Shown: piece by piece, positions 9,371-18,384 of the stretch | Layout of the letters: every line of letters begins with the position of its first letter | Position numbering within the stretch: the stretch's first letter is position 1 | Assembly: GCF_900105155.1 (NCBI RefSeq) | Contig: NZ_LT629762.1 | Location: 1,798,001-1,862,000 of the forward strand | Direction of reading: 5' to 3' | DNA length: 64,000 nucleotides | Source of the DNA: Pseudomonas prosekii | Lineage (GTDB): Bacteria > Pseudomonadota > Gammaproteobacteria > Pseudomonadales > Pseudomonadaceae | Position numbers and translations under genes: made by a program | The notes under the pieces: model-generated | Seen by the model: only the letters and a program-made list of their open reading frames with translations | Databases searched by the model: none | Told to the model about the DNA's origin: nothing

Positions 9371-9931
9371 TCAGCGACGAACGGGACGCTTCTGCAATTT
9401 GCGTTGCAGGGTCCGGCGGTGCATGCCCAGGGCGCGGGCAGTGGCGGAGATGTTGCCTTCGTGCTCGGTCAACACGCGCTGAATGTGTTCCCACTGCAAG
9501 CGGTCCACGGACATCGGGTTTTCCGGCACCAGCGTGTCGAGGTCGGCGTGCTCGGACAGCAGCGCCGCCAGCACGTCATCGGCATCGGCCGGTTTGCACA
9601 GGTAATTGCAGGCGCCGCGCTTGATCGCTTCGACGGCGGTGGCAATGCTCGAATAACCGGTGAGAATCACCACGCGCATTTCCGGGTCGAGTTCGAGCAG
9701 TTTCGGCAGCAGCACCAGGCCCGAATCGCCGTCCATTTTCAGGTCGAGCGCGGCGTAATCCGGCAAGTCGGCCTGGGCGATGGTCAGGCCTTCTTCGGCG
9801 GAACCGGCGGTGCTCACGCGAAAACCCCGGCGAGCCATGGCGCGGGCCATTACGCGGGTGAACGTGGCGTCATCGTCTACCAGCAGCAAATGCGGCAGCT
9901 CTTCGCCTTCTACTTGGATCTCTTCACTCAT
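9371..9931 (-). CDS. roxR: Redox response regulator RoxR (RegA/PrrA/ActR family)
   Basis: This 186-residue DNA-binding regulator is the partner of RoxS. The receiver domain has the acidic pair D20-D21, phosphoacceptor D63 in ALDLKMDG, a conserved threonine in ILTGYSS and a lysine in LCKPAD. The C-terminal Fis-type helix-turn-helix reads NISATARALGMHRRTLQRKL, the near-invariant signature of the RegA family. The ATG at 9931 overlaps the end of roxS by 8 bp and has a GAGGAAAC ribosome site; a longer frame reaching 9991 lies inside roxS. In P. aeruginosa and P. putida RoxSR controls terminal oxidases and redox/cyanide responses; the same role is inferred here. Confidence 0.93.
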   Translation of the reverse strand: MSEEIQVEGEELPHLLLVDDDATFTRVMARAMARRGFRVSTAGSAEEGLTIAQADLPDYAALDLKMDGDSGLVLLPKLLELDPEMRVVILTGYSSIATAVEAIKRGACNYLCKPADADDVLAALLSEHADLDTLVPENPMSVDRLQWEHIQRVLTEHEGNISATARALGMHRRTLQRKLQKRPVRR

Positions 9932-11186
9932 GTTCGTTTCCTCGGGCGACACGGGGCAGGCGCAGCTCGGTAAGCGTGCCACCTTCCTCATGACTGTAGA
10001 GTTTCACTGAGCCGCCCGCGCGTGTCACGCTGGCTTTGCTCAAAAACAGGCCCAGGCCGAAACCTTTGCCCTTGGTGGTAAAAAACGGTTTGCCGATCTG
10101 CTCGGCAATCGCCAGCGGCACACCGGCGCCGTGGTCGCGAATGCTGATGGTCAAGTCTTCGGTATTCCAGTCCAGCGTCACTTGCAGCCCCTCGGGGCAA
10201 GCGTCGGCGGCGTTATTGAGCAAATTCAGCAGCGCCTGGGTCAGGTCCGGCGGCGGCGCCATGCGCGGCACGCTGCCCTGGCCGAGACGCTGGAAGCGAT
10301 AACTGGCCTCCGGGCGCATCAGGTGCCAGCGGTTCAGCGCTTCGTCGAGCCAGTCGGTGACGTCCTGCATCTCCACGGCCAAGCGGCGATTGGCCTCGGC
10401 GGCGCGCACCAGTTGCTGCAAGGTCTCTTTGCAGAGTTTGACCTGATCCTGCAGCACCTTCAGATCATCCTGCAACAGCGGGTCGGGATGGTCCTGCTGC
10501 ATCTCTTTGAGCAACACGCTCATGGTCGCCAGCGGCGTCCCCAATTCATGCGCAGCGCCCGCAGCCTGAGTGGCGACAGCGAGCAATTGCTGGTCGCGCA
10601 GGCCTTCTTCACGACGGATCGCGCGTAACTCTTCCTGACGCCGCAACTCTTCCGCCATGCGTGCAGCGAAGAAGGTGATCACCGCCGCCGCGAGCGCGAA
10701 ACTCAGCCACATGCCGTAGACCTGCAGGTTTTCCCGGGCAATCGGGAAGGTTTGCAGCGGATAGAAACGCGCCAGCAGCAGCGTGTACATGGCCAGCGCG
10801 ATGCCCGACAGAATCAGCGAAAACCGCCACGGCAAGGTCACGGCGGCGATGGTCAGCGGCACCAGGTAATAAGAGACGAACGGGTTGGTCGAACCGCCGG
10901 AGAAATACAGCAAGGCACTGTGGATAAACAGGTCGCAGGCCAGTTGCACGGCGTATTCGAGCTCGGTCACCGGCCATGAAGTGCGCAGGCGAATCGCGGT
11001 AAACGCGCACAGCAGCATCGAGCAGCCGAGGGTCATCGCCAGTTGAAACCAGGGCAATGGCAGCAAATCGAACCAGTAGGCCAGCCCGACGGAACCGGCC
11101 TGTGCGGCCAGCACCAAAGTGCGGATGAACGTCAGCCGCCAGAGATTCTGGCGAGTTGCGGAAGTGATTTGAACGGCGGCGAGCAT
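9924..11186 (-). CDS. roxS: Membrane sensor histidine kinase RoxS (RegB/PrrB family)
   Basis: The 420-residue kinase senses the redox state of the quinone pool and phosphorylates RoxR. Six hydrophobic segments span about residues 20-175. Between them lies GGSTNPF (97-103), which matches the GGXXNPF quinone-binding motif conserved in RegB. The phosphoacceptor is H213 in AAHELGTPLA; the N-box is NLLNNAADACP, followed by G-boxes RDHGAGVP and GKGFGLGLFL. RegB's redox-active cysteine in the kinase linker has no clear equivalent in the H-box region here. The start at 11186 is set by AGGAG 7 nt upstream; an in-frame extension to 11288 lacks a ribosome site and reads into a different base composition. 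Confidence 0.92.
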   Translation of the reverse strand: MLAAVQITSATRQNLWRLTFIRTLVLAAQAGSVGLAYWFDLLPLPWFQLAMTLGCSMLLCAFTAIRLRTSWPVTELEYAVQLACDLFIHSALLYFSGGSTNPFVSYYLVPLTIAAVTLPWRFSLILSGIALAMYTLLLARFYPLQTFPIARENLQVYGMWLSFALAAAVITFFAARMAEELRRQEELRAIRREEGLRDQQLLAVATQAAGAAHELGTPLATMSVLLKEMQQDHPDPLLQDDLKVLQDQVKLCKETLQQLVRAAEANRRLAVEMQDVTDWLDEALNRWHLMRPEASYRFQRLGQGSVPRMAPPPDLTQALLNLLNNAADACPEGLQVTLDWNTEDLTISIRDHGAGVPLAIAEQIGKPFFTTKGKGFGLGLFLSKASVTRAGGSVKLYSHEEGGTLTELRLPRVARGNEHE

Positions 11187-11298
11187 GAGCTCTCCTGATG
11201 AGCGCTCCAGGCGGATCGCACGGAGTATAACCAAGCACGGGGGCCGACAGGCAAAAGTGCGGCAAACGGCCACACGCCAACACCCCACACAAACCCCT

Positions 11299-11794
11299 TG
11301 TAGCAGCTGCCGAGCCCGCGAGGCTGCGTTCGGCTGCGCAGCAGTCGCGAGATCGGGCGCCGCGGTGTTTCAGTAAAACCAGGGACTCGGGTTTTACGAC
11401 TGCTGCGCAGCCGGACGCAGCCTCGTGCCTCGGCAGCTGCTACAGGGGTTTTTGGTGATCTGAAACTGGCCCCGGCCCCATGTAGCAGCTGCCGAAGGCT
11501 GCGTCCGGCTGCGCAGCAGTCGCGAGATCGGGCGCCGCGGTGTTTCAGTAAAACCGGGGGCTCGGGTTTTACGACTGCTGCGCAGCCGGACGCAGCCTCG
11601 TGCCTCGGCAGCTGCTACAGGGGTTTTTGGTGATCTGGAACTGGCCCCGGCCTCATGTAGCAGCTGCCGAAGGCTGCGTTCGGCTGCGCAGCAGTCGTGA
11701 GATCGGGCGACGCGGTGTTTCAGTAGAACCTCGTGCTTTGGTTTTACGACTGCTGCGCAGCCGGACGCAGCCTCGTGCCTCGGCAGCTGCTACA
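11299..11794. repeat. Three tandem long palindromic repeats (about 140-bp hairpins, 175-182-bp period)
   Basis: Copies occupy 11299-11444, 11481-11619 and 11656-11794. Each starts TGTAGCAGCTGCCGA and ends TCGGCAGCTGCTACA, so each can fold into a long imperfect hairpin; an inner inverted pair is CTGCGCAGCAGTCG with CGACTGCTGCGCAG. The first copy has an extra GCCCGCG that the others lack. The spacers (GGGGTTTTTGGTGATCTG and following bases) are also repeated. The array occupies most of the 723-bp gap between the divergent roxS and SIMPL genes. A relative without tandem copies lies at 28332-28476. Confidence 0.9.
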
Positions 11795-11909
11795 GGATTG
11801 TTGATCTGTATAGAAGTTGTAACTGGGCGAACCGGATCATAGAAGTTAGAGTCTGATGGTTTCACGCAGGTTCGGACATTGTTCCTGCGCCACTTCCAAG
11901 GAGCTTTTA

Positions 11910-12629
11910 ATGCACACATTGCGCCGCAGCGCCGCCCTTCTCGCCCTCAGCGTTGGCACCGTCGCCAGCCTCCCGGCCCTGGCCGCCGACGAATTGCATT
12001 ACAACCAGATCGCCCTGCGCGCCGAAGTCAGCCAGGAAGTGGCGCGCGACCTGATGATCGTGACGCTCTACACCGAAGAGCAAAACACCGACCCGGCCAA
12101 ACTCGCCGCCGACGTCAGCACCACCATGAACAAAGCCCTCGGCCAGGCCAAACAGGTCAAAGACATCACCCTGCGCCAGGGCAGCCGCAACAGCTACCCG
12201 ATCTACGACACCAAAGGTCAGAAAATCACCGGCTGGCGCGAGCGCGCTGAACTGCGCCTCGAAAGCTCCGATTTCGCCGCCCTGTCAAAACTCACCGGCG
12301 AACTGCTCACCGATCTGAAAATGGGCGGCATGGATTTCGCCATCGCCAACCCAACCCGCAAGGCCAGCGAAGATGCGCTGCTCAAAGAAGCCGTGACCGC
12401 GTTCAAGGCTCGCGCACAACTGGCCACCGATGCGCTCGGCGGCAAGGGCTACAAAATCGTCAATCTGAACCTCAACAGCAACGGCTATCCACAACCGTAC
12501 ATGCGCGCCCCCATGATGATGAAAGCGGCGGGCGCCGACGCCGCACCGGTGACGCCTGAAGTAGAAGCGGGCACCAGCCAGGTCAGCATGACCGCCGACG
12601 GCTCGATTGAAGTGTTGATGACGCCTTGA
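11910..12629 (+). CDS. Periplasmic SIMPL domain (DUF541) protein
   Basis: The 239-residue protein has a signal peptide (LLALSVGTVASLPALA, cleavage after about residue 25) and one SIMPL/DUF541 domain over nearly the whole mature part. Family features seen are an early YNQIALRAEVSQEVARD strand, a middle ITGWRERAELRLES stretch and a late VNLNLNSNGYPQPYMR strand. The ATG at 11910 has AAGGAG 12 nt upstream; a frame beginning at 11856 would spoil the signal peptide. The function of the family is not settled; roles in outer-membrane or oxidative-stress physiology have been proposed. It lies between roxS and dppA1, matching the place of PA4495 in P. aeruginosa as I recall it. Confidence 0.85.
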   Translation: MHTLRRSAALLALSVGTVASLPALAADELHYNQIALRAEVSQEVARDLMIVTLYTEEQNTDPAKLAADVSTTMNKALGQAKQVKDITLRQGSRNSYPIYDTKGQKITGWRERAELRLESSDFAALSKLTGELLTDLKMGGMDFAIANPTRKASEDALLKEAVTAFKARAQLATDALGGKGYKIVNLNLNSNGYPQPYMRAPMMMKAAGADAAPVTPEVEAGTSQVSMTADGSIEVLMTP

Positions 12630-12664
12630 TTCGCTAACCCTTCATTTGCCAACCCTTCGCACCA

Positions 12665-12697
12665 TGATCGTTCCCGCGCAGAGCGTGGGAACGATCA
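12665..12697. repeat. Short palindromic repeat (GATCGTTCCC class)
   Basis: TGATCGTTCCCGCGC and GCGTGGGAACGATCA form a hairpin after the SIMPL gene. A sister copy occurs at 26501-26532. Confidence 0.8.
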
Positions 12698-12825
12698 ATG
12701 GTGCGTCACATCCCCCCATCTATGCCCGGATAGAGGGGTCCCCCTGAAAAAACGATATTTCCGCCCGACCCGTCAACAACGCTACTCTCCGAGGTATTCC
12801 GCTACCCAAATCCTCCGGGGACCTC

Positions 12826-14427
12826 ATGCACAGAAACACCATCAAGCCGCTATTGCTCGCACTGACCCTGGCCACATTCGCTCCGCTGGCCCAAGCCGCC
12901 ACCACCCTGGTCTACTGCTCCGAAGCCAGCCCGGCCGGCTTCGACCCGAGCCAATACACCAGCGGCACCGATTTTGACGCCTCCGCTGAAACCATCTTCA
13001 ACCGCCTCACCCAATTCAAACGCGGCGGCACCGAAGTCGAACCCGGCCTAGCCACCGATTGGGACATCAGTAACGACGGACTCGCCTACACCTTCCACCT
13101 GCGCGACAACGTCAAATTCCACACCACCGACTACTTCACCCCGACACGCGACTTCAACGCCGACGACGTGGTCTTCACCTTCCAGCGCCTGCTCGACCCG
13201 GAAAACGCCTTCCGCAAAGCCTACCCCGCCGAGTCGCCGTACTTCACCGACATGGACCTCAACAAAACCATCAAAAGCGTCGAAAAAATCGACGAGCACA
13301 CCGTGCGCTTCAACCTCAATAACATCGACGCCGCGTTCATCCAGAACCTCGCCATGAGCTTCGCCTCCGTGCAGTCCGCCGAATACACCGCGCAACTGTT
13401 AAAGGAAGGCAAAGCCGCCGACATCAACCAGAAACCCATCGGCACCGGCCCGTTCGTGTTCAAGCGCTATCAGAAGGATTCGCAAATCCGCTACGTCGGC
13501 AACAAGGCGTACTGGAAACCCGAAGACGTGAAAATCGATAACCTGGTGTTCTCGATCACCCCCGACGCCGCCGTGCGCTTGCAGAAACTCAAGGCCGGCG
13601 AATGCCAGGTCAGCGGCTACCCGCGCCCGGCCGACATCGACGCCATGGAAAAAGACCCGAACCTCAGCGTGCTCAAGCAAGCCGGTTTCAACCTCGGGTT
13701 CCTCGCCTACAACGTCACGCATCCACCGCTGGACCAGCTCAAAGTCCGCCAGGCGCTGGACATGGCCATCGACAAACCGGCGATCATCAAAGCCGTCTAC
13801 CAGAGCGCCGGGCAGCTTGCGCAAAACGCCTTGCCGCCCGCGCAATGGTCGTTCGATCCGAACATCCAGGACGCGCCACACGACCCGACCAAAGCTAAAG
13901 CGCTACTGAAGGAAGCAGGTATTGCGCCCGGCACTACCATCAATCTGTGGGCGATGACGGTCCAGCGCGCCTCCAACCCGAACGCGCGGATGTCGGCGCA
14001 GATGATCCAGCAGGATTGGGCCAAGGTCGGCATCAAAGCCAACATCGTCAGCTATGAATGGGGCGAATACATCAAGCGCGCCAAGAACGGCGAGCACGAC
14101 GCGATGATCTACGGCTGGACCGGCGACAACGGTGACCCGGACAACTGGCTCGGCGTGCTTTACAGCTGCGCCGCCGTGAAGGGCAGCAATTACGCCAAGT
14201 GGTGCGACCCGGCCTACGACAAGCTGGTCCAGCAAGCCAAGGTTTCCACCGACCGCGACGAGCGGGTCAAACTCTATCAACAAGCGCAGAAAATTCTTAA
14301 ACAACAAGTGCCTATCACACCGATCGCCAACTCGACGGTGTTCCAGCCTTTGCGCAAGGAAGTCACTGACTTCAAGATCAGTCCGTTTGGCCTTACGCCC
14401 TTCTATGGCGTGGGTATAAATAAGTAA
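12826..14427 (+). CDS. dppA1: Dipeptide-binding protein, first paralogue
   Basis: This periplasmic binding protein of the SBP_bac_5 (peptide/nickel) family delivers peptides to DppBC. It is 533 residues with a signal peptide (PLLLALTLATFAPLAQA, cleavage near 23). Family landmarks are YCSEASPAGFDPSQYTSG at the mature N-terminus, TFHLRDNVKFHTT near 95 and the hinge-lobe segment YGWTGDNGDPDNWL near 435. A cysteine pair, CSEA near the start and CQV or CAA later, is shared by all four paralogues here. The promoter should lie in 12700-12825. A 259-bp gap follows, so it is likely its own transcription unit. Numbering follows the P. aeruginosa gene order from memory; the ligand preference is unknown. 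Confidence 0.87.
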   Translation: MHRNTIKPLLLALTLATFAPLAQAATTLVYCSEASPAGFDPSQYTSGTDFDASAETIFNRLTQFKRGGTEVEPGLATDWDISNDGLAYTFHLRDNVKFHTTDYFTPTRDFNADDVVFTFQRLLDPENAFRKAYPAESPYFTDMDLNKTIKSVEKIDEHTVRFNLNNIDAAFIQNLAMSFASVQSAEYTAQLLKEGKAADINQKPIGTGPFVFKRYQKDSQIRYVGNKAYWKPEDVKIDNLVFSITPDAAVRLQKLKAGECQVSGYPRPADIDAMEKDPNLSVLKQAGFNLGFLAYNVTHPPLDQLKVRQALDMAIDKPAIIKAVYQSAGQLAQNALPPAQWSFDPNIQDAPHDPTKAKALLKEAGIAPGTTINLWAMTVQRASNPNARMSAQMIQQDWAKVGIKANIVSYEWGEYIKRAKNGEHDAMIYGWTGDNGDPDNWLGVLYSCAAVKGSNYAKWCDPAYDKLVQQAKVSTDRDERVKLYQQAQKILKQQVPITPIANSTVFQPLRKEVTDFKISPFGLTPFYGVGINK

Positions 14428-14686
14428 CACCACGCGCCAACCGGGTGCGCCAAGCGCCCCGGTCGCCCTTCTGCGGTGCGTGGTTTGCACCGTAAAAGAC
14501 GTGCGCAAACGGTCAAATGCGTCAAAATTTATACATATGCGACATTAAGGTACGTTCGTGCCACTGTTTAATGCTTGTAACAGCTCTGGATCTTGCAATG
14601 GGTATGGCCCCTGCATAAGTATCCGCAGGCACGACTCACGAGGTCGTCCTCTAATTCCAAAAATGACAACAAATCATGAGGCCACC

Positions 14687-16312
14687 ATGTTCAAACACGC
14701 GGTCATTCCGTTTTTAGTCGGCGCCAGCATTCTCGCTAGCGCACCTTTCGCCCAAGCGGCGACTAACCTGGTGTTTTGCTCCGAAGGGAGCCCGGCCGGT
14801 TTTGATCCTGGTCAGTACACCACCGGAACCGACTTCGACGCCTCTGCAGAAACCATGTTCAACCGCCTGACCCAGTTCGAGCGCGGCGGCACCGCCGTGA
14901 TTCCTGGCCTGGCGACCAGCTGGGACATTACCCCGGACGGCCTGACGTACACCTTTCACCTGCGTGAAGGCGTGAAATTCCACACCACGCCGTACTTCAA
15001 GCCAACTCGTGAGTTCAACGCCGACGACGTCCTGTTCACCTTCAACCGGATGATCAACAAGGACGATCCGTTCCGCAAAGCCTACCCGACCGAATTCCCG
15101 TACTTCACCGACATGGGCATGGACACCAACATCACCAAGATCGACAAACTCGACGACCACACCGTCAAGTTCACGCTCAAAGATGTTGATGCCGCGTTCA
15201 TCCAGAACATGGCGATGAGCTTCGCCTCCGTGCAGTCCGCCGAGTACGCTGCCCAGCTGCTCAAGGAAGGCAAGGCTGCCGACATCAACCAGAAGCCGGT
15301 CGGCACTGGCCCGTTCGTGTTCAAGAGCTACCAGAAAGATTCCAACATCCGCTACACCGGGAACAAGGACTACTGGAAGCCTGATGACGTGAAGATCGAC
15401 AACCTGATCTTCGCCATCACCACCGACCCGTCGGTACGTATTCAGAAGCTGAAAAAGAACGAGTGCCAGGTCACCCTGTTCCCTCGTCCAGCCGACCTGA
15501 AAGCGCTCAAAGAAGACAAAACCCTGAAAATGCCTGAACAGGCAGGTTTCAACCTCGGTTACATCGCCTACAACGTGATGGACAAGGTCAAGGGCAGCAA
15601 CGAGCCAAACCCGCTGGCCGATATCCGTGTGCGTCAGGCCATGGACATGGCGGTGAACAAGCCGCAAATCATTGATTCGGTTTACCAGGGCGCGGGCCAA
15701 TTGGCCGTCAACGCCATGCCGCCGACCCAGTGGTCCTACGACACCACCATCAAAGATGCCAAATACGACCCTGAGAAAGCCAAAGCGCTGCTCAAGGAAG
15801 CCGGCGTCAAGGAAGGCACCGAGATCGTCCTGTGGGCGATGCCGGTACAGCGTCCGTACAACCCGAACGCCAAACTGATGGCTGAAATGTTGCAGTCCGA
15901 CTGGAAGAAAATCGGCCTCAACGTGAAGATCACCAGCTACGAGTGGGGCGAGTACATCAAGCGCTCCAAGGGCGGCGAGAACCAGGCAATGATCATTGGC
16001 TGGAGCGGCGACAATGGTGATCCGGACAACTGGCTCAACGTCCTGTTCGGCTGCGACTCGCTGAGCGGCAACAACTTCTCCAAATGGTGCGACAAGAAGT
16101 TCGACGGCATCGTCAAGGAAGCCAAGCGCACCACCGATCAAGGCAAGCGCACCGAACTGTACAAACAGGCGCAACACGTCCTCAAGGACGCTGTTCCAAT
16201 GACACCTATCGCTCACTCGACGGTGTTCCAACCCATGCGCAGCAACGTGCAGGACTTCAAGATCAGCCCATTCGGCTTGAATTCCTTCTACGGCGTCAGC
16301 GTCAGCAAATAA
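14687..16312 (+). CDS. dppA2: Dipeptide-binding protein, second paralogue
   Basis: The product is about 541 residues, again SBP_bac_5, with the signal peptide VIPFLVGASILASAPFAQA. It differs from its neighbours by a short insertion, MDKVKGSNEPNPLADI, in the C-terminal lobe. The ATG at 14687 follows TGAGG; upstream in-frame starts (14558 on) add low-quality residues and are rejected. Just before the ribosome site, ACAACAAATC resembles an A-rich Hfq/Crc target. A strong terminator follows at 16319. Codon use is less G/C-extreme than dppA1, fitting high expression. It resembles dppA3 more than dppA1 in motif detail (VFCSEGSPAGFD, MPVQRPYNPNAKL). Confidence 0.87.
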   Translation: MFKHAVIPFLVGASILASAPFAQAATNLVFCSEGSPAGFDPGQYTTGTDFDASAETMFNRLTQFERGGTAVIPGLATSWDITPDGLTYTFHLREGVKFHTTPYFKPTREFNADDVLFTFNRMINKDDPFRKAYPTEFPYFTDMGMDTNITKIDKLDDHTVKFTLKDVDAAFIQNMAMSFASVQSAEYAAQLLKEGKAADINQKPVGTGPFVFKSYQKDSNIRYTGNKDYWKPDDVKIDNLIFAITTDPSVRIQKLKKNECQVTLFPRPADLKALKEDKTLKMPEQAGFNLGYIAYNVMDKVKGSNEPNPLADIRVRQAMDMAVNKPQIIDSVYQGAGQLAVNAMPPTQWSYDTTIKDAKYDPEKAKALLKEAGVKEGTEIVLWAMPVQRPYNPNAKLMAEMLQSDWKKIGLNVKITSYEWGEYIKRSKGGENQAMIIGWSGDNGDPDNWLNVLFGCDSLSGNNFSKWCDKKFDGIVKEAKRTTDQGKRTELYKQAQHVLKDAVPMTPIAHSTVFQPMRSNVQDFKISPFGLNSFYGVSVSK

Positions 16313-16318
16313 GATTTG

Positions 16319-16353
16319 GCAACGGCGACGCGTTTAACGTCGCCGTTGCTTTA
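16319..16353 (+). terminator. Intrinsic terminator after dppA2
   Basis: GCAACGGCGACG pairs with CGTCGCCGTTGC around a short loop, followed by TTTAT. The remaining 250 bp up to dppA3 show no convincing gene. Confidence 0.8.
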
Positions 16354-16609
16354 TCTGCCGGGAATGTAGGAATCAACTGACAGCTACAACCCCTGCGCAC
16401 CGCACAAGCGTTGCAGGACGTTGGGTTGTTTCCTACGCGTTTTTCAGGCCTTTCCGTATTTACTGCCAGACCCACGGCTTCTACCGTCGGGATCTGACCA
16501 GTTGATGCGTGGGCTCTCGGTTTGCTGCAACGGGTTAGAGATCAATGCACCCACCACGTCCCCGGACGGGACGGTGGCGCATTGTTAAACACTAAAAAGA
16601 GGGAGCGTC

Positions 16610-18211
16610 ATGCGCCATACCTTGGTTTTATCCGCGTTACTGGGCACCGGCCTGTTGGCCGCCACGTCCATGAGCCAGGCCGCCAGCAATAGCCTGGTGT
16701 TCTGCTCCGAAGGCAGCCCGGCCGGTTTCGATACCGCGCAGTACACCACTGCGACCGATAACGATGCCGCCGAGCCGCTGTACAACCGTCTGGCAGAGTT
16801 CGAAAAAGGCGCGACCAACGTTGTACCGGGCCTGGCGACACGCTGGGATATTTCCGAAGACGGCCTCACGTACACCTTTCATTTGCGCGAAGGGGTGAAG
16901 TTTCACACCACGCCTTATTTCACGCCGACCCGCGATTTCAATGCCGATGACGTGCTGTTCACGTTCAACCGCATGCTCGACCCGCAACAACCTTTCCGTA
17001 AGGCTTACCCGACCGAATTCCCCTATTTCAACGGGATGAGCCTGAACAAGAACATCGCCAAGGTCGAGAAGACCGGGCCGCTGACCGTGGTCATGACGCT
17101 CAACAGCGTCGACGCCGCGTTCATTCAGAACATCGCCATGAGCTTCGCCGCGATCCTGTCCGCCGAGTACGCCGACAAGCTGCTCGCCGAGGGCAAACCG
17201 AGCGACATCAACCAGAAGCCGATCGGCACTGGGCCGTTCGTATTCAAGAGCTACCAGAAAGACTCCAACATCCGCTACACCGGCAACAAGCAGTACTGGG
17301 ACCCGAGCCGGGTCAAACTCGACAACCTGATTTTCGCGATCAACACCGACGCCTCGGTACGTGTGCAGAAACTCAAGGCCAACGAGTGCCAGATCACCCT
17401 GCACCCGCGCCCGGCCGACGTCGACGCGCTGAAGAACGACGCGAAACTCAAGCTGATCGAAAAACCCGGCTTCAACCTCGGCTACATCGCCTACAACGTG
17501 CGCCACAAACCGTTCGACCAGCTCGAAGTGCGTCAGGCGCTGGACATGGCGGTGAACAAGCAAAGCATCCTCAACGCCGTGTACCAGGGCGCCGGTCAAC
17601 TGGCGGTCAACGCCATGCCGCCGACCCAATGGTCCTACGACGAGACCATCAAGGACGCCGCCTACAACCCGGAAAAAGCCAAGGAATTGCTCAAGGCTGC
17701 CGGCGTCAAGGAAGGCACCGAAATCACTTTGTGGGCGATGCCGGTGCAGCGCCCATACAACCCCAACGCCAAGTTGATGGCCGAAATGCTCCAGGCTGAC
17801 TGGGCGAAAATCGGCCTCAAAGTGAAGATCGTCAGCTACGAATGGGGCGAGTACATCAAGCGCACCAAGAATGGCGAGCACGACGTCAGCCTGATTGGCT
17901 GGACCGGTGACAACGGTGACCCGGACAACTGGCTCGGCACGCTTTATAGCTGCGATGCGATTGGCGGCAACAACTACTCGATGTGGTGCGATCCGGCCTA
18001 CGACAAATTGGTCAAGCAGGCCAAGGTTGTCACCGACCGCGATCAACGCACCGTGCTCTACAAACAGGCGCAACAGTTGCTCAAGCAACAAGTACCGATC
18101 ACGCCAATCGCCCACTCGACGGTCAACCAGCCGTTAAGCGCGAAAATCGAAGGGTTCAAAGTCAGCCCCTTCGGTCGCAACGTGTTCTCGGGCGTCAGCC
18201 TGGAAAAATAA
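16610..18211 (+). CDS. dppA3: Dipeptide-binding protein, third paralogue
   Basis: This is a 533-residue SBP_bac_5 lipoprotein-like or periplasmic binding protein with the signal peptide LVLSALLGTGLLAATSMSQA. The ATG follows GAGGGAG at ideal spacing. It shares VFCSEGSPAGFDTAQYTT, TFHLREGVKFHTTPYF and the GWTGDNGDPDNW segment with dppA2. In P. aeruginosa the metallo-dipeptidase gene mdpA and the regulator gene psdR lie between dppA2 and dppA3; here there are only 297 bp and no such genes. An inverted repeat, TGAGGGCGG with CCGCCCTCA at 18230-18250, follows the stop but lacks a T-tract. Confidence 0.88.
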   Translation: MRHTLVLSALLGTGLLAATSMSQAASNSLVFCSEGSPAGFDTAQYTTATDNDAAEPLYNRLAEFEKGATNVVPGLATRWDISEDGLTYTFHLREGVKFHTTPYFTPTRDFNADDVLFTFNRMLDPQQPFRKAYPTEFPYFNGMSLNKNIAKVEKTGPLTVVMTLNSVDAAFIQNIAMSFAAILSAEYADKLLAEGKPSDINQKPIGTGPFVFKSYQKDSNIRYTGNKQYWDPSRVKLDNLIFAINTDASVRVQKLKANECQITLHPRPADVDALKNDAKLKLIEKPGFNLGYIAYNVRHKPFDQLEVRQALDMAVNKQSILNAVYQGAGQLAVNAMPPTQWSYDETIKDAAYNPEKAKELLKAAGVKEGTEITLWAMPVQRPYNPNAKLMAEMLQADWAKIGLKVKIVSYEWGEYIKRTKNGEHDVSLIGWTGDNGDPDNWLGTLYSCDAIGGNNYSMWCDPAYDKLVKQAKVVTDRDQRTVLYKQAQQLLKQQVPITPIAHSTVNQPLSAKIEGFKVSPFGRNVFSGVSLEK

Positions 18212-18355
18212 CCGATTAGCCAGAAACGCTGAGGGCGGATCCCGCCCTCACGCAAGCGCATTGCCTTAATTCGCCAATCAGGCCTAGAGCAAACGTTTGC
18301 GATGGTTCGAACGAGTTCAAACCAAATAGCCGGATCACCAAAAAAGACCGGCATC

Positions 18356-18377
18356 AAAAAAAAAGAAAGAAAGGAGC
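18356..18377 (+). promoter_or_regulatory. A-rich translation-initiation leader, candidate Hfq/Crc site
   Basis: A run of nine A residues continues as GAAAGAAAGGAG and merges with the ribosome site of the porin gene. Repeated A-purine-N units like this are what Hfq with Crc binds in Pseudomonas catabolite repression. The regulation itself is inferred. Confidence 0.5.
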
Positions 18378-18384
18378 TTCACCC

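Noticed and set aside
11299..11794. CRISPR array
   Set aside because: Only three units, each a long palindrome with repeated rather than unique spacers, and no cas genes.
14620..14640. TGGCCCCTGCATAAG as a sigma-54 promoter for dppA2
   Set aside because: The GG and GC elements are not at the required 10-bp spacing (TGGC-N7-TTGC).
14714..16231. Minus-strand frame of 505 codons over dppA2
   Set aside because: Low-information Val/Asp/His-rich sequence opposite a well-supported binding protein gene.
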